A DNA stretch of 64,000 nucleotides from Cellvibrio sp. PSBB023 (GCF_002007605.1 NZ_CP019799.1:1178001-1242000); one strand, 5' to 3'; shown: positions 43,560-53,964, counted from the first letter of the stretch. Translations and numbers: made by a program. The notes: generated by a model not told the origin, from the sequence alone.

Positions 43560-45773
43560 TCAAAACGTGTATTTTGCACTTAGTGTTGCACTGCGTGGTT
43601 CACCAAAATCGGCATAGCCCCACATGGAGCGGTTGTAGGTCTCGTCAAACAAGTTATCGACATTGAGTGAGACTGAAAGCGAATCCGTCAATTCATAGCG
43701 CGCCATCACATCCACCAGCCAATAGGATGGCTGCTCCTGCCTGACATCAATGGCTTGCCCGGTTGCGCTAATCGCAGCGGGAATTGTTGCATCGCCATAA
43801 GAATAATTTTGCCAACGTGCACTGGCTCCCAGCGTTAAACCATTTACAAAATTATAGCTATTGGTGATTTTGAATTGTTTGGTAGGAATATAAGTCTGGC
43901 GAGGATTGCCGTCTTTATCTTCCGCTTTGTTATCGGTGTAACCGCCACTGATATTCCATTGCTCACTAACCGCACCGGCAATTTCAATTTCATATCCATC
44001 GGTTTTAATACCATCGACACTTCTATAAATCCAATTGCCATTAGGCAATCTACCCATGTTGGCGTACTCAGAAACATTGTCTTTATTCGCGCGATAGACT
44101 GCTGCCGAAATATTCAGGTCGTTATCAAAAAATGCCATCTTGATCCCGGCTTCGGTGTTGGTGCCTTCTGTCGGCTCCAGCAAATTGCCATCCGCGCCGT
44201 AATCACCCACAGGTTTGAAAATGCCGGTGTAACTGGTGTAAACCGATAGGAAACTATTTACGTCGTACACTATGCCCGCATAAGGCGTCACGACATTTTT
44301 TTCTTCTGCATGCACAATCGACGAGGTGAGTTTGTTGGTGTTGTCGTAACTCCAGTTACTGACACGGCCACCCAGCATCAGCTTGAGTGGGTCCGCCAGG
44401 CTAAAGCGCAGGGTTGTATAGGCGCCCGATTGCTCGCCAATTTCCAATGACTCTGATTGGTCATATGGTGATGACTCTCCTGAATAATCGGGTGCAATAG
44501 GATTCGGATTGTTGAGGTTGTATGTCGGCAAATCAGCATAATCGAACAAGAGGTCAAACTCGTTTTTGCTATAGCTGTAGCCAAATACAACTTCATGATC
44601 GCGGCCAAATAAACCAAAGCCGCCATTGGTCACTATGTTGAAACTGGTTGTATCAGATTCACGCCCGGAAAACAGCGCATGAGGACTTACACGGGCATCA
44701 ACCACATTTCCTGTAGCTTTATCCACATAAGCACCATAGGTGGCATTGCTAACATCCTGGGTTGCACTGGCAAAACGATAGGTGCCTTTCACTACCCAGC
44801 CATTGGTAAATTCATGTTTGACATAAGGCATCACACTCCACTGTTCAATGACGCGATACGCCCACTCGTAGCCTGTAGAAAATGATGTGTCATGATCAAT
44901 CAAGGTACCATCGGTATAGAACGCCGGATTCGAGCTCCAGTTGTAAACGCCGTAGGATTTAACCGATGACTGATCGACAGCAAGGGAAAGCAGTGTTTGA
45001 GGCGTTAGATCCCAGTCAACAATCCCGTAGGTCACAGATTTATCGCGCGAGTAACGATCAATATAAGAATCGCCTTCCATGTAAGAGCCAATAAGACGCC
45101 CACGCACATTGCCGGATTCGCTAATAGAGCCGGAAATATCACCTTCTGCACGATAGGTATCCCAACTGCCAACAGCGCCGGTCAGCGATGCCTGGAAATC
45201 AGTTGTGGGGCGCTTGCGGATCATGTTCACAGTGGCAGATGGCTCGCCCTGCCCGCCCAGAATCCCCGCAGCCCCTTTCAATATTTCGATTCGTTCCGCA
45301 AGGACCGGGTCAAGGCTCTGGCTCGCATCCCCGGAATAGGTGGAGTTGGCTGGCGTAGTGATCATGCCATCTACCTGAACACCAGTATCCAATTGGAAAC
45401 CCCGTACATACATCAAACTGTATTCCGACGCATCCCCCGACTTACTCACACCAGGCACATGGTCGAGCACCTGTTCCATATCCACCAAGCCTTTATCCTG
45501 GATCATTTGGCTGGTCACGATGGTGATGGTTTGCGGCGTTTCGCGCAGGGTCATATCCAACCCTGTAGCGCCATTCATTGAGCGTGTGGTGTAACTACCG
45601 GTGACCGTTACCTCTTCAACGGAGGTGGCAGTATTTTGTGCTTTTCTGGAGGTTTTTACTGGAGGACTGGTGTTGCTTGCCGCGTTGTTATCCGCCGCCA
45701 GAGAAGACACTGAAACACTGGCACCGCACAGGGCGCTGGCCATCATCAGAACTAATGATTTTTGCGTGAACAT
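43560..45773 (-). CDS. TonB-dependent siderophore receptor
   Basis: This 737-residue receptor has a signal peptide (about 1-26), a TonB-box-like V-E-E-V-T-V-T-G-S (about 52-60) and a plug with L-R-E-T-P-Q-T-I-T-I-V, Y-V-R-G-F-Q-L-D-T-G-V-Q-V-D-G, E-R-I-E-I-L-K-G-A-A-G-I-L and E-P-S-A-T-V-N-M-I-R-K-R-P. A barrel follows, ending in K-Y-T-F. No STN domain is present. It resembles the receptor at 41119 in length and plug wording, but the barrel differs. AAGGATC precedes the ATG. The Fur-box-like site lies about 115 bases upstream. Confidence 0.92.
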   Translation of the reverse strand: MFTQKSLVLMMASALCGASVSVSSLAADNNAASNTSPPVKTSRKAQNTATSVEEVTVTGSYTTRSMNGATGLDMTLRETPQTITIVTSQMIQDKGLVDMEQVLDHVPGVSKSGDASEYSLMYVRGFQLDTGVQVDGMITTPANSTYSGDASQSLDPVLAERIEILKGAAGILGGQGEPSATVNMIRKRPTTDFQASLTGAVGSWDTYRAEGDISGSISESGNVRGRLIGSYMEGDSYIDRYSRDKSVTYGIVDWDLTPQTLLSLAVDQSSVKSYGVYNWSSNPAFYTDGTLIDHDTSFSTGYEWAYRVIEQWSVMPYVKHEFTNGWVVKGTYRFASATQDVSNATYGAYVDKATGNVVDARVSPHALFSGRESDTTSFNIVTNGGFGLFGRDHEVVFGYSYSKNEFDLLFDYADLPTYNLNNPNPIAPDYSGESSPYDQSESLEIGEQSGAYTTLRFSLADPLKLMLGGRVSNWSYDNTNKLTSSIVHAEEKNVVTPYAGIVYDVNSFLSVYTSYTGIFKPVGDYGADGNLLEPTEGTNTEAGIKMAFFDNDLNISAAVYRANKDNVSEYANMGRLPNGNWIYRSVDGIKTDGYEIEIAGAVSEQWNISGGYTDNKAEDKDGNPRQTYIPTKQFKITNSYNFVNGLTLGASARWQNYSYGDATIPAAISATGQAIDVRQEQPSYWLVDVMARYELTDSLSVSLNVDNLFDETYNRSMWGYADFGEPRSATLSAKYTF

Positions 45774-45888
45774 GGTGTGTTGATCCTTATAGGAAGTGCA
45801 AATCGACAGCGGCGAAATACATTTCCTGAATCAACATTTCAACGGAGGTATCGCCACAGGGTCTGGGTGGCGCGCACATTATTACTAA

Positions 45889-45903
45889 TGATAATTACTT
45901 TCA
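45889..45903 (-). promoter_or_regulatory. Fur-box-like operator upstream of siderophore receptor 2
   Basis: TGATAAT-T-ACTTTCA matches the 7-1-7 consensus at 12 of 14 positions, in an AT-rich stretch about 115 bases before the receptor start. The rest of the 45774-45999 gap shows no gene. Confidence 0.55.
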
Positions 45904-45999
45904 ATATCATTTATCAAATTGGGCGCATAAATATTTATGCGCCATCACACTTCATTTTTATTTGCACAATTTAGACGACCAATGACAAGCAACCAGAAA

Positions 46000-48480
46000 T
46001 CAGAATTGACCGCGCAGTGTTATCGTGGCATTGCGCGGCGTACCATACCAGTTACCATCGCTGGGTCTGCCGAGCGTAGCGTAGTAATTTTCGTCAAAGA
46101 TGTTGTTGAGGTTCAGCGACAGGTTCCAGCTATCACTCATCTGATAATTCACCCGCGCATCCCACACCGCATAACCGCCTTGCTTGATTTCAAACGGTGG
46201 TTGAGTCCAGCCGGCATCAGTCATGACCCAATAAGTACCCGAGTTGGCGTGCTCACTTTTTGCAGTGACCCCACCGCCAAACGTCCACTGAGAGAGATCA
46301 CCTGGCAAGGTGTAGTCCGACCAGAGTTTGAAAATATGCTTGGGCGTCAGCTCGCTATAGACCACATCGCTTTGTTCATTTTCATTGCGATTGTAGGTGT
46401 AGCCAGCAAAGATTTCCCAGCCCGGCGCCAACTCACCCGACACTTCCAAGTCCACGCCTTCACTAACAATTTCGCCCAGCGGCAACCAGAAATTACTGCC
46501 CTCCCCGTAGCGCATATCCTGAATTGCCTCACCATCCCGCTCGATGCTGTAGAGAGCAACCGATAGATTCAACGCACCGTCCAATACGCTGCCCTTGGCG
46601 CCCAGCTCATAGTTGCGGCCGGTGATGGGGTCTAGTTTTGTCGGATCTTCAGCGGGACCAGCAAAAGAGTTTTGCGGTTTGTAGACCTCAGTAAAGCTGA
46701 CGTAAGTAGTCCAGGCTGGCGTTAAGTCGTAGGTGAAAGCGGCATAAGGTGTGAAGATACCATCCTCGCGCCAGCCGTTTTTTTCACTGGCAATGAGATT
46801 GCCTGCTCCGTCAAATAACTCATAGGAGCTGTAATCGCGGTAATTGGCATAACGTCCACCGAGGATGACGTGGGCGCTGTCAGATACTTGCAAGTTCAGC
46901 CGAGCATAGCCGCCCTTCTGTTCAGCTCCCCACGCTGGCCAACCATGGTTATATCCGCCAACCGTGGGTGCTGGTAGCTCCAGACCAGGGAAGTCATCAA
47001 TACCGACCTCACCATTAGGAAAGTCCACCTCGAAGTTGTTACGCATCTCCTTACCGTGACTGCTGCGTGAATCAATTCCCGCGACCAACTTGTGCAAGTA
47101 ACCCCACGCCTGGAAACGGCCAGTAATACTCAAATCCACACCTTCAGAGTGGTTGCCATCATCCTCGGAAAAGGCACCCGGCTCACCAAACAATCCTGTC
47201 GCTTTATCAACTGGCCCCTGGAGGCTTAGCTGGATGTAGTCGAAGTCATAGCGCTGCTTCATGCCGCTGAGCTTGGCCGACCAGTTATCGTTAAATTCAT
47301 GGTCGATAGTGAGGAAAGTCTCTTTAACTGTGGTATCGCGTGTAGCCCAGTCCAGGTTCAGTGCTACCTTGCGCGGCAAACCCAACTGACTGCTGTCATC
47401 AAAGGTCGGTAGGCCTTTCATCCAAGTAACACCTTCCACTTTTTGATCGCTGGCACCACCACTGATAGTGGTCGAATCGGTCAGGTCAAACTCCAGAATG
47501 CCGTAGATAACCTGTTTTTGTTCATCGGCCGGGCGGTAGAAAAATTCGCGGTCTTGCCAAACGCCGACCACGCGGCCGCGCAACTTGCCGTCAAACGCAA
47601 TGGCACCGCCGATATCGCCTTCAATGCGGGCATTGTCCCAGCTGCCGTAGGCCAGCGAGACCGAGGAACTCAAGTAATCTGTCGGCCGCTTGCGCGCAAG
47701 GTTAATAGTACCGCCCGGTTCGCCAGCGGCGGAAAACAGGCCATCCGCGCCGCGCAGAATTTCCACCCGATCATAAATCGCTAAATCAAAATCCGGCCGA
47801 TAGGTCGAGGTATATAAAGTGCCCAGACTATCGACTTGATAATTATCGATCACAAAACCGCGCGAGCGGAATTCAGGATTGCCCATGCCATCGGTCGTGG
47901 CAACTATGCCCGGCGCCTTGGCCAGAGCATCACTCATCATTGTCAGATTCTGGTCTTCAATTAGCTTGCGCGTTACTACCGTTACCGATTGTGGAATCTC
48001 CTTGAGCGACTCCGCACCACGGACAATGCTGGCTGTTTTGGTGGCATAGCTGTAACTAGTATCGCTTTCAGCCGCAGCAGTCACTTTCACCGTTTTTAAT
48101 TGCGCCACTGGCACCGCCAGTTTCAAGCTAAAACTACCGTCCGATTTAATAACCGTTTCCAATCCACTGCCTTGCAAAAGTTTTTGCAATCCACTGTACG
48201 GGGCAAAGCTACCATTAAGTTCCTGCGCTTGTTTTCCCTCCACTAACTCAGGCGTAAAGGACAGCGTAATTCCAGCTTCACTGGCAAAACGGTTGAGTGA
48301 TTGCGAGAGAGTTCCCGCTGGTATGTGGTAACTCTTTTGGACTGACGTAGGCTCAGATGGCGATACCTGCGCAACGGCAGTGCTGCCACAAGCGAGACCA
48401 AGACCAACACCTAAAGCCGTGGCGCGCAGGATGCGTGTTAACGGCGTTAGTGAGAAATGAATGAATGAAAACTGCGGCAT
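46000..48480 (-). CDS. TonB-dependent siderophore receptor with N-terminal STN domain
   Basis: I chose the ATG at 48480 (M-P-Q-F-S-F), which has GGAG upstream and gives 826 residues; an upstream frame adds 25 residues across a possible operator. After the signal peptide comes an STN (secretin/TonB short) domain with I-P-A-G-T-L-S-Q-S-L-N-R-F-A and a later L-Q-K-L-L-Q-G-S-G-L. The plug has E-S-L-K-E-I-P-Q-S-V-T-V-V, F-R-S-R-G-F-V-I-D, V-E-I-L-R-G-A-D-G-L-F and E-P-G-G-T-I-N-L-A-R-K-R-P. The barrel ends L-R-G-Q-F. STN domains normally signal to a FecR/FecI pair, but none is encoded beside it. Confidence 0.92.
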   Translation of the reverse strand: MPQFSFIHFSLTPLTRILRATALGVGLGLACGSTAVAQVSPSEPTSVQKSYHIPAGTLSQSLNRFASEAGITLSFTPELVEGKQAQELNGSFAPYSGLQKLLQGSGLETVIKSDGSFSLKLAVPVAQLKTVKVTAAAESDTSYSYATKTASIVRGAESLKEIPQSVTVVTRKLIEDQNLTMMSDALAKAPGIVATTDGMGNPEFRSRGFVIDNYQVDSLGTLYTSTYRPDFDLAIYDRVEILRGADGLFSAAGEPGGTINLARKRPTDYLSSSVSLAYGSWDNARIEGDIGGAIAFDGKLRGRVVGVWQDREFFYRPADEQKQVIYGILEFDLTDSTTISGGASDQKVEGVTWMKGLPTFDDSSQLGLPRKVALNLDWATRDTTVKETFLTIDHEFNDNWSAKLSGMKQRYDFDYIQLSLQGPVDKATGLFGEPGAFSEDDGNHSEGVDLSITGRFQAWGYLHKLVAGIDSRSSHGKEMRNNFEVDFPNGEVGIDDFPGLELPAPTVGGYNHGWPAWGAEQKGGYARLNLQVSDSAHVILGGRYANYRDYSSYELFDGAGNLIASEKNGWREDGIFTPYAAFTYDLTPAWTTYVSFTEVYKPQNSFAGPAEDPTKLDPITGRNYELGAKGSVLDGALNLSVALYSIERDGEAIQDMRYGEGSNFWLPLGEIVSEGVDLEVSGELAPGWEIFAGYTYNRNENEQSDVVYSELTPKHIFKLWSDYTLPGDLSQWTFGGGVTAKSEHANSGTYWVMTDAGWTQPPFEIKQGGYAVWDARVNYQMSDSWNLSLNLNNIFDENYYATLGRPSDGNWYGTPRNATITLRGQF

Positions 48481-48549
48481 ACGCTGATAGCTCCAAACGA
48501 GAAATGAAAAGTGGCTTTCACGTGTTATGCCGAACGAACCAGAAAAAGG

Positions 48550-48564
48550 TGACAATAATTAATA
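48550..48564 (-). promoter_or_regulatory. Weak Fur-box-like site upstream of the STN siderophore receptor
   Basis: TGACAAT-A-ATTAATA matches the 7-1-7 consensus at 11 of 14 positions, about 70 bases before the chosen start at 48480. It supports that start over the longer frame. Confidence 0.35.
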
Positions 48565-48648
48565 CAGAAAACCAAAAAGATTGTTGCAACATCAATACAC
48601 GCGCATCACTACCGCACGCTAATCAGTCACTACAAACAAGCCACCTGT

Positions 48649-48688
48649 AAATCGCCGCCGCCAATGACATAACCAGCGGCGGCGATTA
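48649..48688 (-). terminator. Terminator-like hairpin after the PKD lipoprotein
   Basis: A 13-bp perfect stem, TAATCGCCGCCGC with GCGGCGGCGATTA, has a 14-base loop. It lies 25 bases past the lipoprotein stop on the minus strand. The T-run is poor. Confidence 0.5.
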
Positions 48689-48712
48689 GCGAACAATTAC
48701 AACCAGTCCAAA

Positions 48713-51175
48713 TTACTCAACTTGACCCGGTTGGCACAGCGGCCATTCGCTCACTAGCCCTTGGGAGGTGGACTGGTAGTTTTCGTAGATGAAATGCACG
48801 TTTGGTAGCTCTTTGATACGGAAGGAGAAATGGAAACCTTCTGTCTCATCGTCAGTGCGGGTACACAAGACTGGCGGGATGATGGTACTGAAGGCTGCTG
48901 TATCGCCTTGCTTAATCACCTGCTCTTCTACCAACCCGGTAAAACGCGGTGTGAGCGACACTTTGTTGCCATTGATGTGTGAGACTTTTACATCGACGAT
49001 GGTGTAATCCTGATCTTTTGCTTCCAGCGACCAATTCAACACACGCTCCGCCGTTGGGCGAATACCTGAATAGCCGTAGCCAAAGGCAGGGATGTTTTCA
49101 TAGGGCAGCGGCAGCAACAAGCTGGTGGTTGCACCAACACTTTTCAGCAAAACGCCTTTGGCATTTTCCGGTGATTCAACCACCACATTAAAGTCGTAAG
49201 GCACTGATGTATCCATGCCGTCACTCGCCAAATAACGCAGTGTATAGGTGCCGGGCTTGGTGAACACCAAACCGCCGTAATTGGGGCAATCAGCATTCTT
49301 TTCTGAAGTGCTGCTGGTGAAGGCACCACCTTCTGGTTTGGCGACCAGTTCTTCATAGTAATCCGTTGCGTCACCATCCAGGTCAACAATTGTCGGACGC
49401 AGTAGCAGCGACATGCAGGGCAGTATCTGGAAGTAACTTTCGTTAGGCGCCAGCCTGCCCCAGTTGCGAGTCCAGACTACACTGCGAATTTCCGGTGCCG
49501 CGTTGCTAAGTTTTGCAAACACTGTGGCTTCAGCTGGGCTAACACCACTCAGGCCACGGTCATCGGTGACGACCATACGCACGCTGTAGGAACCTGGAAC
49601 GTCAGCCAATACGCGTGCACGGCGATATTCTCTGGTCTCTTCGTCCAACACCGGCTCAATAACGGCCTTGCTGTTATTCGGGCGGTCGATCAATTCCCAT
49701 TGGAAACTAAGTGGATCAAGGTCTTTATCGCTGCTGGACGCATCAAAAATAAAGGGTTCACCCACAATCACCGACGGACGCTGAGCCTTAACACCGCCGG
49801 TACTTGGGCGATTGTTAACGCCGCCCACTTTGGCCACCATAGTCGCTTCACGGGAGATTTCCTGCGTACCATTGGAGATAACCATACGGACGCGGTAAGT
49901 GCCTAACACATCCAGTTTCTGGATTTTTCTGCCCAGCGGTTCCCAGCTACCAATTGCCGCCAAAGTAGCGGTGCTGCCCTGGGGTTTTTCGATAATCTCG
50001 GCTGACACAACCTGTAGTGCATCGCCATTCGGGTCAAAGCCAATAAACGAGAAGTTCGCCCGCAAGCCCAGTTCCTGCTCACCAATGCTGGCGGAGGGTG
50101 AATAGCCTGTCGCCACCAATTCGCCTACGGGCGCAAGGTTGGCAGCATCGGCAGGTTTTTCCACGGTGACGGTGACTGTGTGCGGCGTGCTTTTCCAGGT
50201 GCCATCAAATACAAACAAATCGAGTGTATAAGTACCTACAGCGTTCGGAGTAAAGCTTGCATTGACGGTTTTGCTGCCAGCCAATTCAGGCACAGGCGCA
50301 TTTTTCGGCGTTGAATCCCAGCTCCAGCGATATTCCAGCGGCGCGTTTTCCGGGTCGTAGCTTGCACTGGCACTCAGCTCGACTTTTTCGCCACGTTTTA
50401 CGGTCACATCGCTGGCTTTGGCTACAGGAGGAGCATTGCCGGAAGATACAGTCACAACAACCTCGACTGGCTCGCTGGCAACCTCCTGATGGCGCGCCAC
50501 CAGACGCACGCGATACTCACCGGCGATATCCAGATACAAAGTCGCCACCGCTTGATTACCATTCGTGATGTAGGGCGCGCTGTCTTCCGGTGAGGACACC
50601 AGCGTCCATTGATAACTCAATGGGGTGGTTGCACCGGTGGGTGCGATACTCGCCGATGCATCCAGTTCTACTTTGTCCGCCCCCAGTAGCACACTGTGCA
50701 GGAGCTGGGTAATGGCGACGGGATAGGTGCTGGTGGCATTGATGGTGAAGCGCACGGGAGCACTTTTTGCGGTGCCGTCATCGACCACCAGACTCACTAC
50801 GTAAGCGCCGGGAAGGTCTGCACTAAAGCTGGCACTGCTGGTGTTAACCGCGCCAAACACCGCATTGCTTGTCGCCGGTTTGGATACCAACTCCCACTGG
50901 TAGCTCAAGGCGGCATTGCGCGGACTGGTGCTGGTAGCGCCGCTCAGGGTGACCGTCACCGGTTCGTCGGCAAGCGCGAATGTCGCCCCGGTAGAGCCTT
51001 CAACTCTAATCGCAGCAGTAGGCAGCTCTTGTGGTGCGCTACTGCTACTGGTGCTAAGGCTGGTGCTAGTACTGCTATTGCTTGCACTGTTATCACCACC
51101 GCTACTACCGCCGCCACAGGCGGCAAGCAGGAGGCTAAACCCCAGCGCGCCAATCATAGATATTGGATATTTCAT
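48713..51175 (-). CDS. PKD-repeat surface lipoprotein
   Basis: This 820-residue protein has lipobox L-L-A-A-C (Cys20) followed by a Gly/Ser/Thr linker (21-50). Then come five or so Ig-like PKD repeats of about 100 residues. They recur as ...D-A-S-x-S-x-D-x-x-x-x-P-L-x-Y-x-W-x-x, ...G-x-Y-x-V-R-M-V-V-x-D-(D/G). The C-terminal 250 residues diverge and hold paired Cys. PKD repeats usually extend or dock other modules. Its gene is 75 bases downstream of the STN receptor gene, so it may be the surface partner of that receptor, in the manner of a SusD-like or heme-capturing lipoprotein (inference). Confidence 0.8.
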   Translation of the reverse strand: MKYPISMIGALGFSLLLAACGGGSSGGDNSASNSSTSTSLSTSSSSAPQELPTAAIRVEGSTGATFALADEPVTVTLSGATSTSPRNAALSYQWELVSKPATSNAVFGAVNTSSASFSADLPGAYVVSLVVDDGTAKSAPVRFTINATSTYPVAITQLLHSVLLGADKVELDASASIAPTGATTPLSYQWTLVSSPEDSAPYITNGNQAVATLYLDIAGEYRVRLVARHQEVASEPVEVVVTVSSGNAPPVAKASDVTVKRGEKVELSASASYDPENAPLEYRWSWDSTPKNAPVPELAGSKTVNASFTPNAVGTYTLDLFVFDGTWKSTPHTVTVTVEKPADAANLAPVGELVATGYSPSASIGEQELGLRANFSFIGFDPNGDALQVVSAEIIEKPQGSTATLAAIGSWEPLGRKIQKLDVLGTYRVRMVISNGTQEISREATMVAKVGGVNNRPSTGGVKAQRPSVIVGEPFIFDASSSDKDLDPLSFQWELIDRPNNSKAVIEPVLDEETREYRRARVLADVPGSYSVRMVVTDDRGLSGVSPAEATVFAKLSNAAPEIRSVVWTRNWGRLAPNESYFQILPCMSLLLRPTIVDLDGDATDYYEELVAKPEGGAFTSSTSEKNADCPNYGGLVFTKPGTYTLRYLASDGMDTSVPYDFNVVVESPENAKGVLLKSVGATTSLLLPLPYENIPAFGYGYSGIRPTAERVLNWSLEAKDQDYTIVDVKVSHINGNKVSLTPRFTGLVEEQVIKQGDTAAFSTIIPPVLCTRTDDETEGFHFSFRIKELPNVHFIYENYQSTSQGLVSEWPLCQPGQVE

Positions 51176-51249
51176 CGATAATCCTCTCGAAAAAGTCAGT
51201 CGGTATTGAAAAAGTCAGTGTTAAAAAAGTACGAATTAAAAGAAGCGAA

Positions 51250-53964
51250 CTAGAAATGTAAGGTCATACCAAGGCGCGCCGTGCGACCGGGTGCAGGCAC
51301 AACACCCAAACTCAGGGCGTCCAGGTAGTACTGGTCGGTGATGTTGTCGATCGCCATATCGAACGACAGGCTGGTGCTGTAGTTGTACTTGGCAAACAGG
51401 TCGTAAATCTCGTAGCTGTGCCACTCGACGGGCGGGTTAAATCCGGTGGGGGCGTTGTAACGTGGTATAGGGTTGCGCTGCCCCATGAATGTGCCACGCA
51501 ACCCAAGTTCCAAACGGCGTTCAAGCAAGCGCAGGCCGAGGGTACTATTGGCATGCCAGGTAGGTGGAATCATATTGTTGATATAGCTCTGCGGCAGGCC
51601 CCAGTCGGAGCAGTAATTGCGCACAAAACTACCGGTATTACAGACTTCGATATGGGTGTAGCGAGTGCCGCTGAGGCTGGCAAACCAAAGGCCTGCGTCA
51701 TATTCGGCGCTGCTTTCCCAGCCGTAAAAATCGGCGCTGTCGATATTGCGCAGGCGGAAAAAATCCTGGCCGGGCCCCATCTCCCAGGCATTGGGCTGGG
51801 TGCGGGTGAGGTAGTCTTTGGTGTGATTGCGAAAATAGGCGAGGCTCAAGCGCAGTTGATCACCGCCAAACAGCGTTTTGTTCAGGTAATGCAGGCCGAT
51901 TTCCTTGTTACGCGCTTGCTCGGGTTTTAACTCAATATTCTGTACCGGGCTGACCGACCAGCCAGAGGTGCCTTCAAATAAGCTCGGCATCCGCAGGGCT
52001 TCAGCGTAGCGGGCGTAAAACTGTAGTCCAGTCAGTGGCTCCCAAGTGAGCGACGCAATAGGCGCTGAACCGGAACGTTGATTGCGGTAATACACGGGAA
52101 TGCAGCCGCCACTGCCATCGGGCTGGCAGTTGTCATTGCCGGGAGCCGTATCAAGTGGATTATTATCGCGCGATTCAAAACGGGTGTAGCGAGTGCCAGC
52201 TTCCAGCGTCCAATCCGCTATGGGCTGCCAGCGGGCGGAGACAAAACCACTCAGCTCATCCCGTTCACCACTGCGCGAACCATCGTAAAAGCCGCCGGTC
52301 TCCGGGGTGTCGGTATCCATGCGCTCCCACTGGGCGGCAACGCCGTATTCCACTTGCCATTGTCCGGCGGCATAAATATGTGATTTGTTGGTGACATCTA
52401 CCCCATAGCGCTGGTAATCGTCGCGACGCGGCGTGTTGTCTTCAATAGCGACTGAACCCACCGCCGGCGTATTCATATCGGTGATGGTATCCGTGTGCCA
52501 GAGGTTGATGCGCAAATCCGCCCAATCGTAATCCAGTGGTTCCCAGCGATAACGGGCGGTATAGGTGTCGTTGGTGACCTTGCTATCAAGCCATTGGCGC
52601 GCTTGGCCAAACGAGCGAATTTGCGAGGGCATCATCTCGCCAAAATCACTGGTATAACCGATATAACCGAGTTCGAGGCTCTGCTCCTGCGGCAGTACCA
52701 CGCTGCCTTTTAACAGCCAGGATTCGCTGGAAAACTGGGTATTCGGGATGCGCTCCTCGGCGCGAAAAGGCGACACGCCTTTTCGGCTGTAGGTAGTTTC
52801 TGTGTACCAAAAGGAACGCGTTGGCTCGCCCTGTACCACATAGGGAGTCGGGCCATTTTCACCCGCGTAATAATTGCCTTGATCGCGCGTGGTGTAAGCA
52901 GCCACCAGCTCGCCCCATTCAAAATAGCGCGCTGCTGCCAGGCTACCGGCCAGGCCTCTTAAATCCAGTAAATCCGGGCGATCCATACCCTGCTCGGGGG
53001 CAAAGCTATCCGGCACTGTGTACTGCGGGCTGCAATCGACCGGGCGGTCGCAGTTGGAGCGATACTTGGTATAGGGCACGTAATAACCAGCGTAAGTACC
53101 CGGTTCCGGCGCCGCCGAGTTGTTGCCTGTCAGGCTGCCGCGCACACGCACGCCGCCGGTTTGGCCGGATTTCACAATATCTGCCGCGCTCAGGGTGTTT
53201 ACATTCACTACGCCGCCCGTAGCGCCGGTGCCCTCAGCGGTCATGCTCGGCCCTTTATCGATGCGGATATTGCCAATCAGATCCGGGTCGATATAGCTGC
53301 GGCTGGATACCCCCGAATAACCGCGATACACCGTGGTTTCCTGACGCGACCCATCCACCAGCACGGGCACCCGACCCTGCCCCTGCATGCCACGGATGTT
53401 CACATCCAACCCACCGGAGTTGCGGTTTTCGCCCACCAACACACCGGTGGTTCCCTGGAAAATATCGCCTACCGAAGTACCGCGGAAGCGCTCGATGTCG
53501 TCGCGGGTGATGACATTCGCTGAACCGGCCGTTTTATATACCTCGTCGCTCGGGCTGACAGCGCCCTGCACCCGCACTGTCCCCAGGGTAATGGCACTAT
53601 TACTGGCTGCTGGGGTTTCGAGTGCATAAATCAGCACTGCGTTTTCTGCGGTTTTGCGCCACTGCAAGCCGGTACCTAACAGCAAACGGGTCAGTGCCTG
53701 ATCTGCGGAGTAATTACCGTCTACCGCGCTGGATTGTTTGTCCGATGCCAATTCAGCCCGCAGGGAAACCTGCCAGCCGGACTGACGGGAAAAACTGTTG
53801 ATCGCATTGCTTAATGCCTGTGGCGGGATGGAAAAGGTCCGGCTGGCTCCAACTTGCGCCTTAATTTGCTCCAAAGGGGCTGGAGGGGTATCTGCGATGG
53901 CGATAATTGGCACAGCCCCCACTGTGGCCATGACCAACAAACAACCCTGCAACAACTGCGGCAT
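51250..53964 (-). CDS. TonB-dependent receptor with STN domain (heme or hemoglobin type likely)
   Basis: This 904-residue protein has a signal peptide (about 1-25) and an STN domain (about 38-110, with I-P-P-Q-A-L-S-N-A-I-N-S-F-S-R-Q-S-G). The plug shows V-N-I-R-G-M-Q-G-Q-G-R-V-P-V-L-V-D-G-S-R-Q-E and I-R-I-D-K-G-P-S. The barrel has L-R-M-P-S-L-F-E and I-E-L-K-P-E-Q-A-R-N-K-E-I-G, at the place of the heme-receptor FRAP/NPNL region, and ends L-H-F. This wording is nearer hemoglobin/transferrin-type receptors than siderophore ones. It starts 138 bases downstream of hasE, behind a terminator, and is followed by the PKD lipoprotein. Confidence 0.8.
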   Translation of the reverse strand: MPQLLQGCLLVMATVGAVPIIAIADTPPAPLEQIKAQVGASRTFSIPPQALSNAINSFSRQSGWQVSLRAELASDKQSSAVDGNYSADQALTRLLLGTGLQWRKTAENAVLIYALETPAASNSAITLGTVRVQGAVSPSDEVYKTAGSANVITRDDIERFRGTSVGDIFQGTTGVLVGENRNSGGLDVNIRGMQGQGRVPVLVDGSRQETTVYRGYSGVSSRSYIDPDLIGNIRIDKGPSMTAEGTGATGGVVNVNTLSAADIVKSGQTGGVRVRGSLTGNNSAAPEPGTYAGYYVPYTKYRSNCDRPVDCSPQYTVPDSFAPEQGMDRPDLLDLRGLAGSLAAARYFEWGELVAAYTTRDQGNYYAGENGPTPYVVQGEPTRSFWYTETTYSRKGVSPFRAEERIPNTQFSSESWLLKGSVVLPQEQSLELGYIGYTSDFGEMMPSQIRSFGQARQWLDSKVTNDTYTARYRWEPLDYDWADLRINLWHTDTITDMNTPAVGSVAIEDNTPRRDDYQRYGVDVTNKSHIYAAGQWQVEYGVAAQWERMDTDTPETGGFYDGSRSGERDELSGFVSARWQPIADWTLEAGTRYTRFESRDNNPLDTAPGNDNCQPDGSGGCIPVYYRNQRSGSAPIASLTWEPLTGLQFYARYAEALRMPSLFEGTSGWSVSPVQNIELKPEQARNKEIGLHYLNKTLFGGDQLRLSLAYFRNHTKDYLTRTQPNAWEMGPGQDFFRLRNIDSADFYGWESSAEYDAGLWFASLSGTRYTHIEVCNTGSFVRNYCSDWGLPQSYINNMIPPTWHANSTLGLRLLERRLELGLRGTFMGQRNPIPRYNAPTGFNPPVEWHSYEIYDLFAKYNYSTSLSFDMAIDNITDQYYLDALSLGVVPAPGRTARLGMTLHF

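Noticed and set aside
48481..48555. Upstream start of the STN siderophore receptor
   Set aside because: It would cover the candidate Fur-box-like site and push the signal peptide inward.
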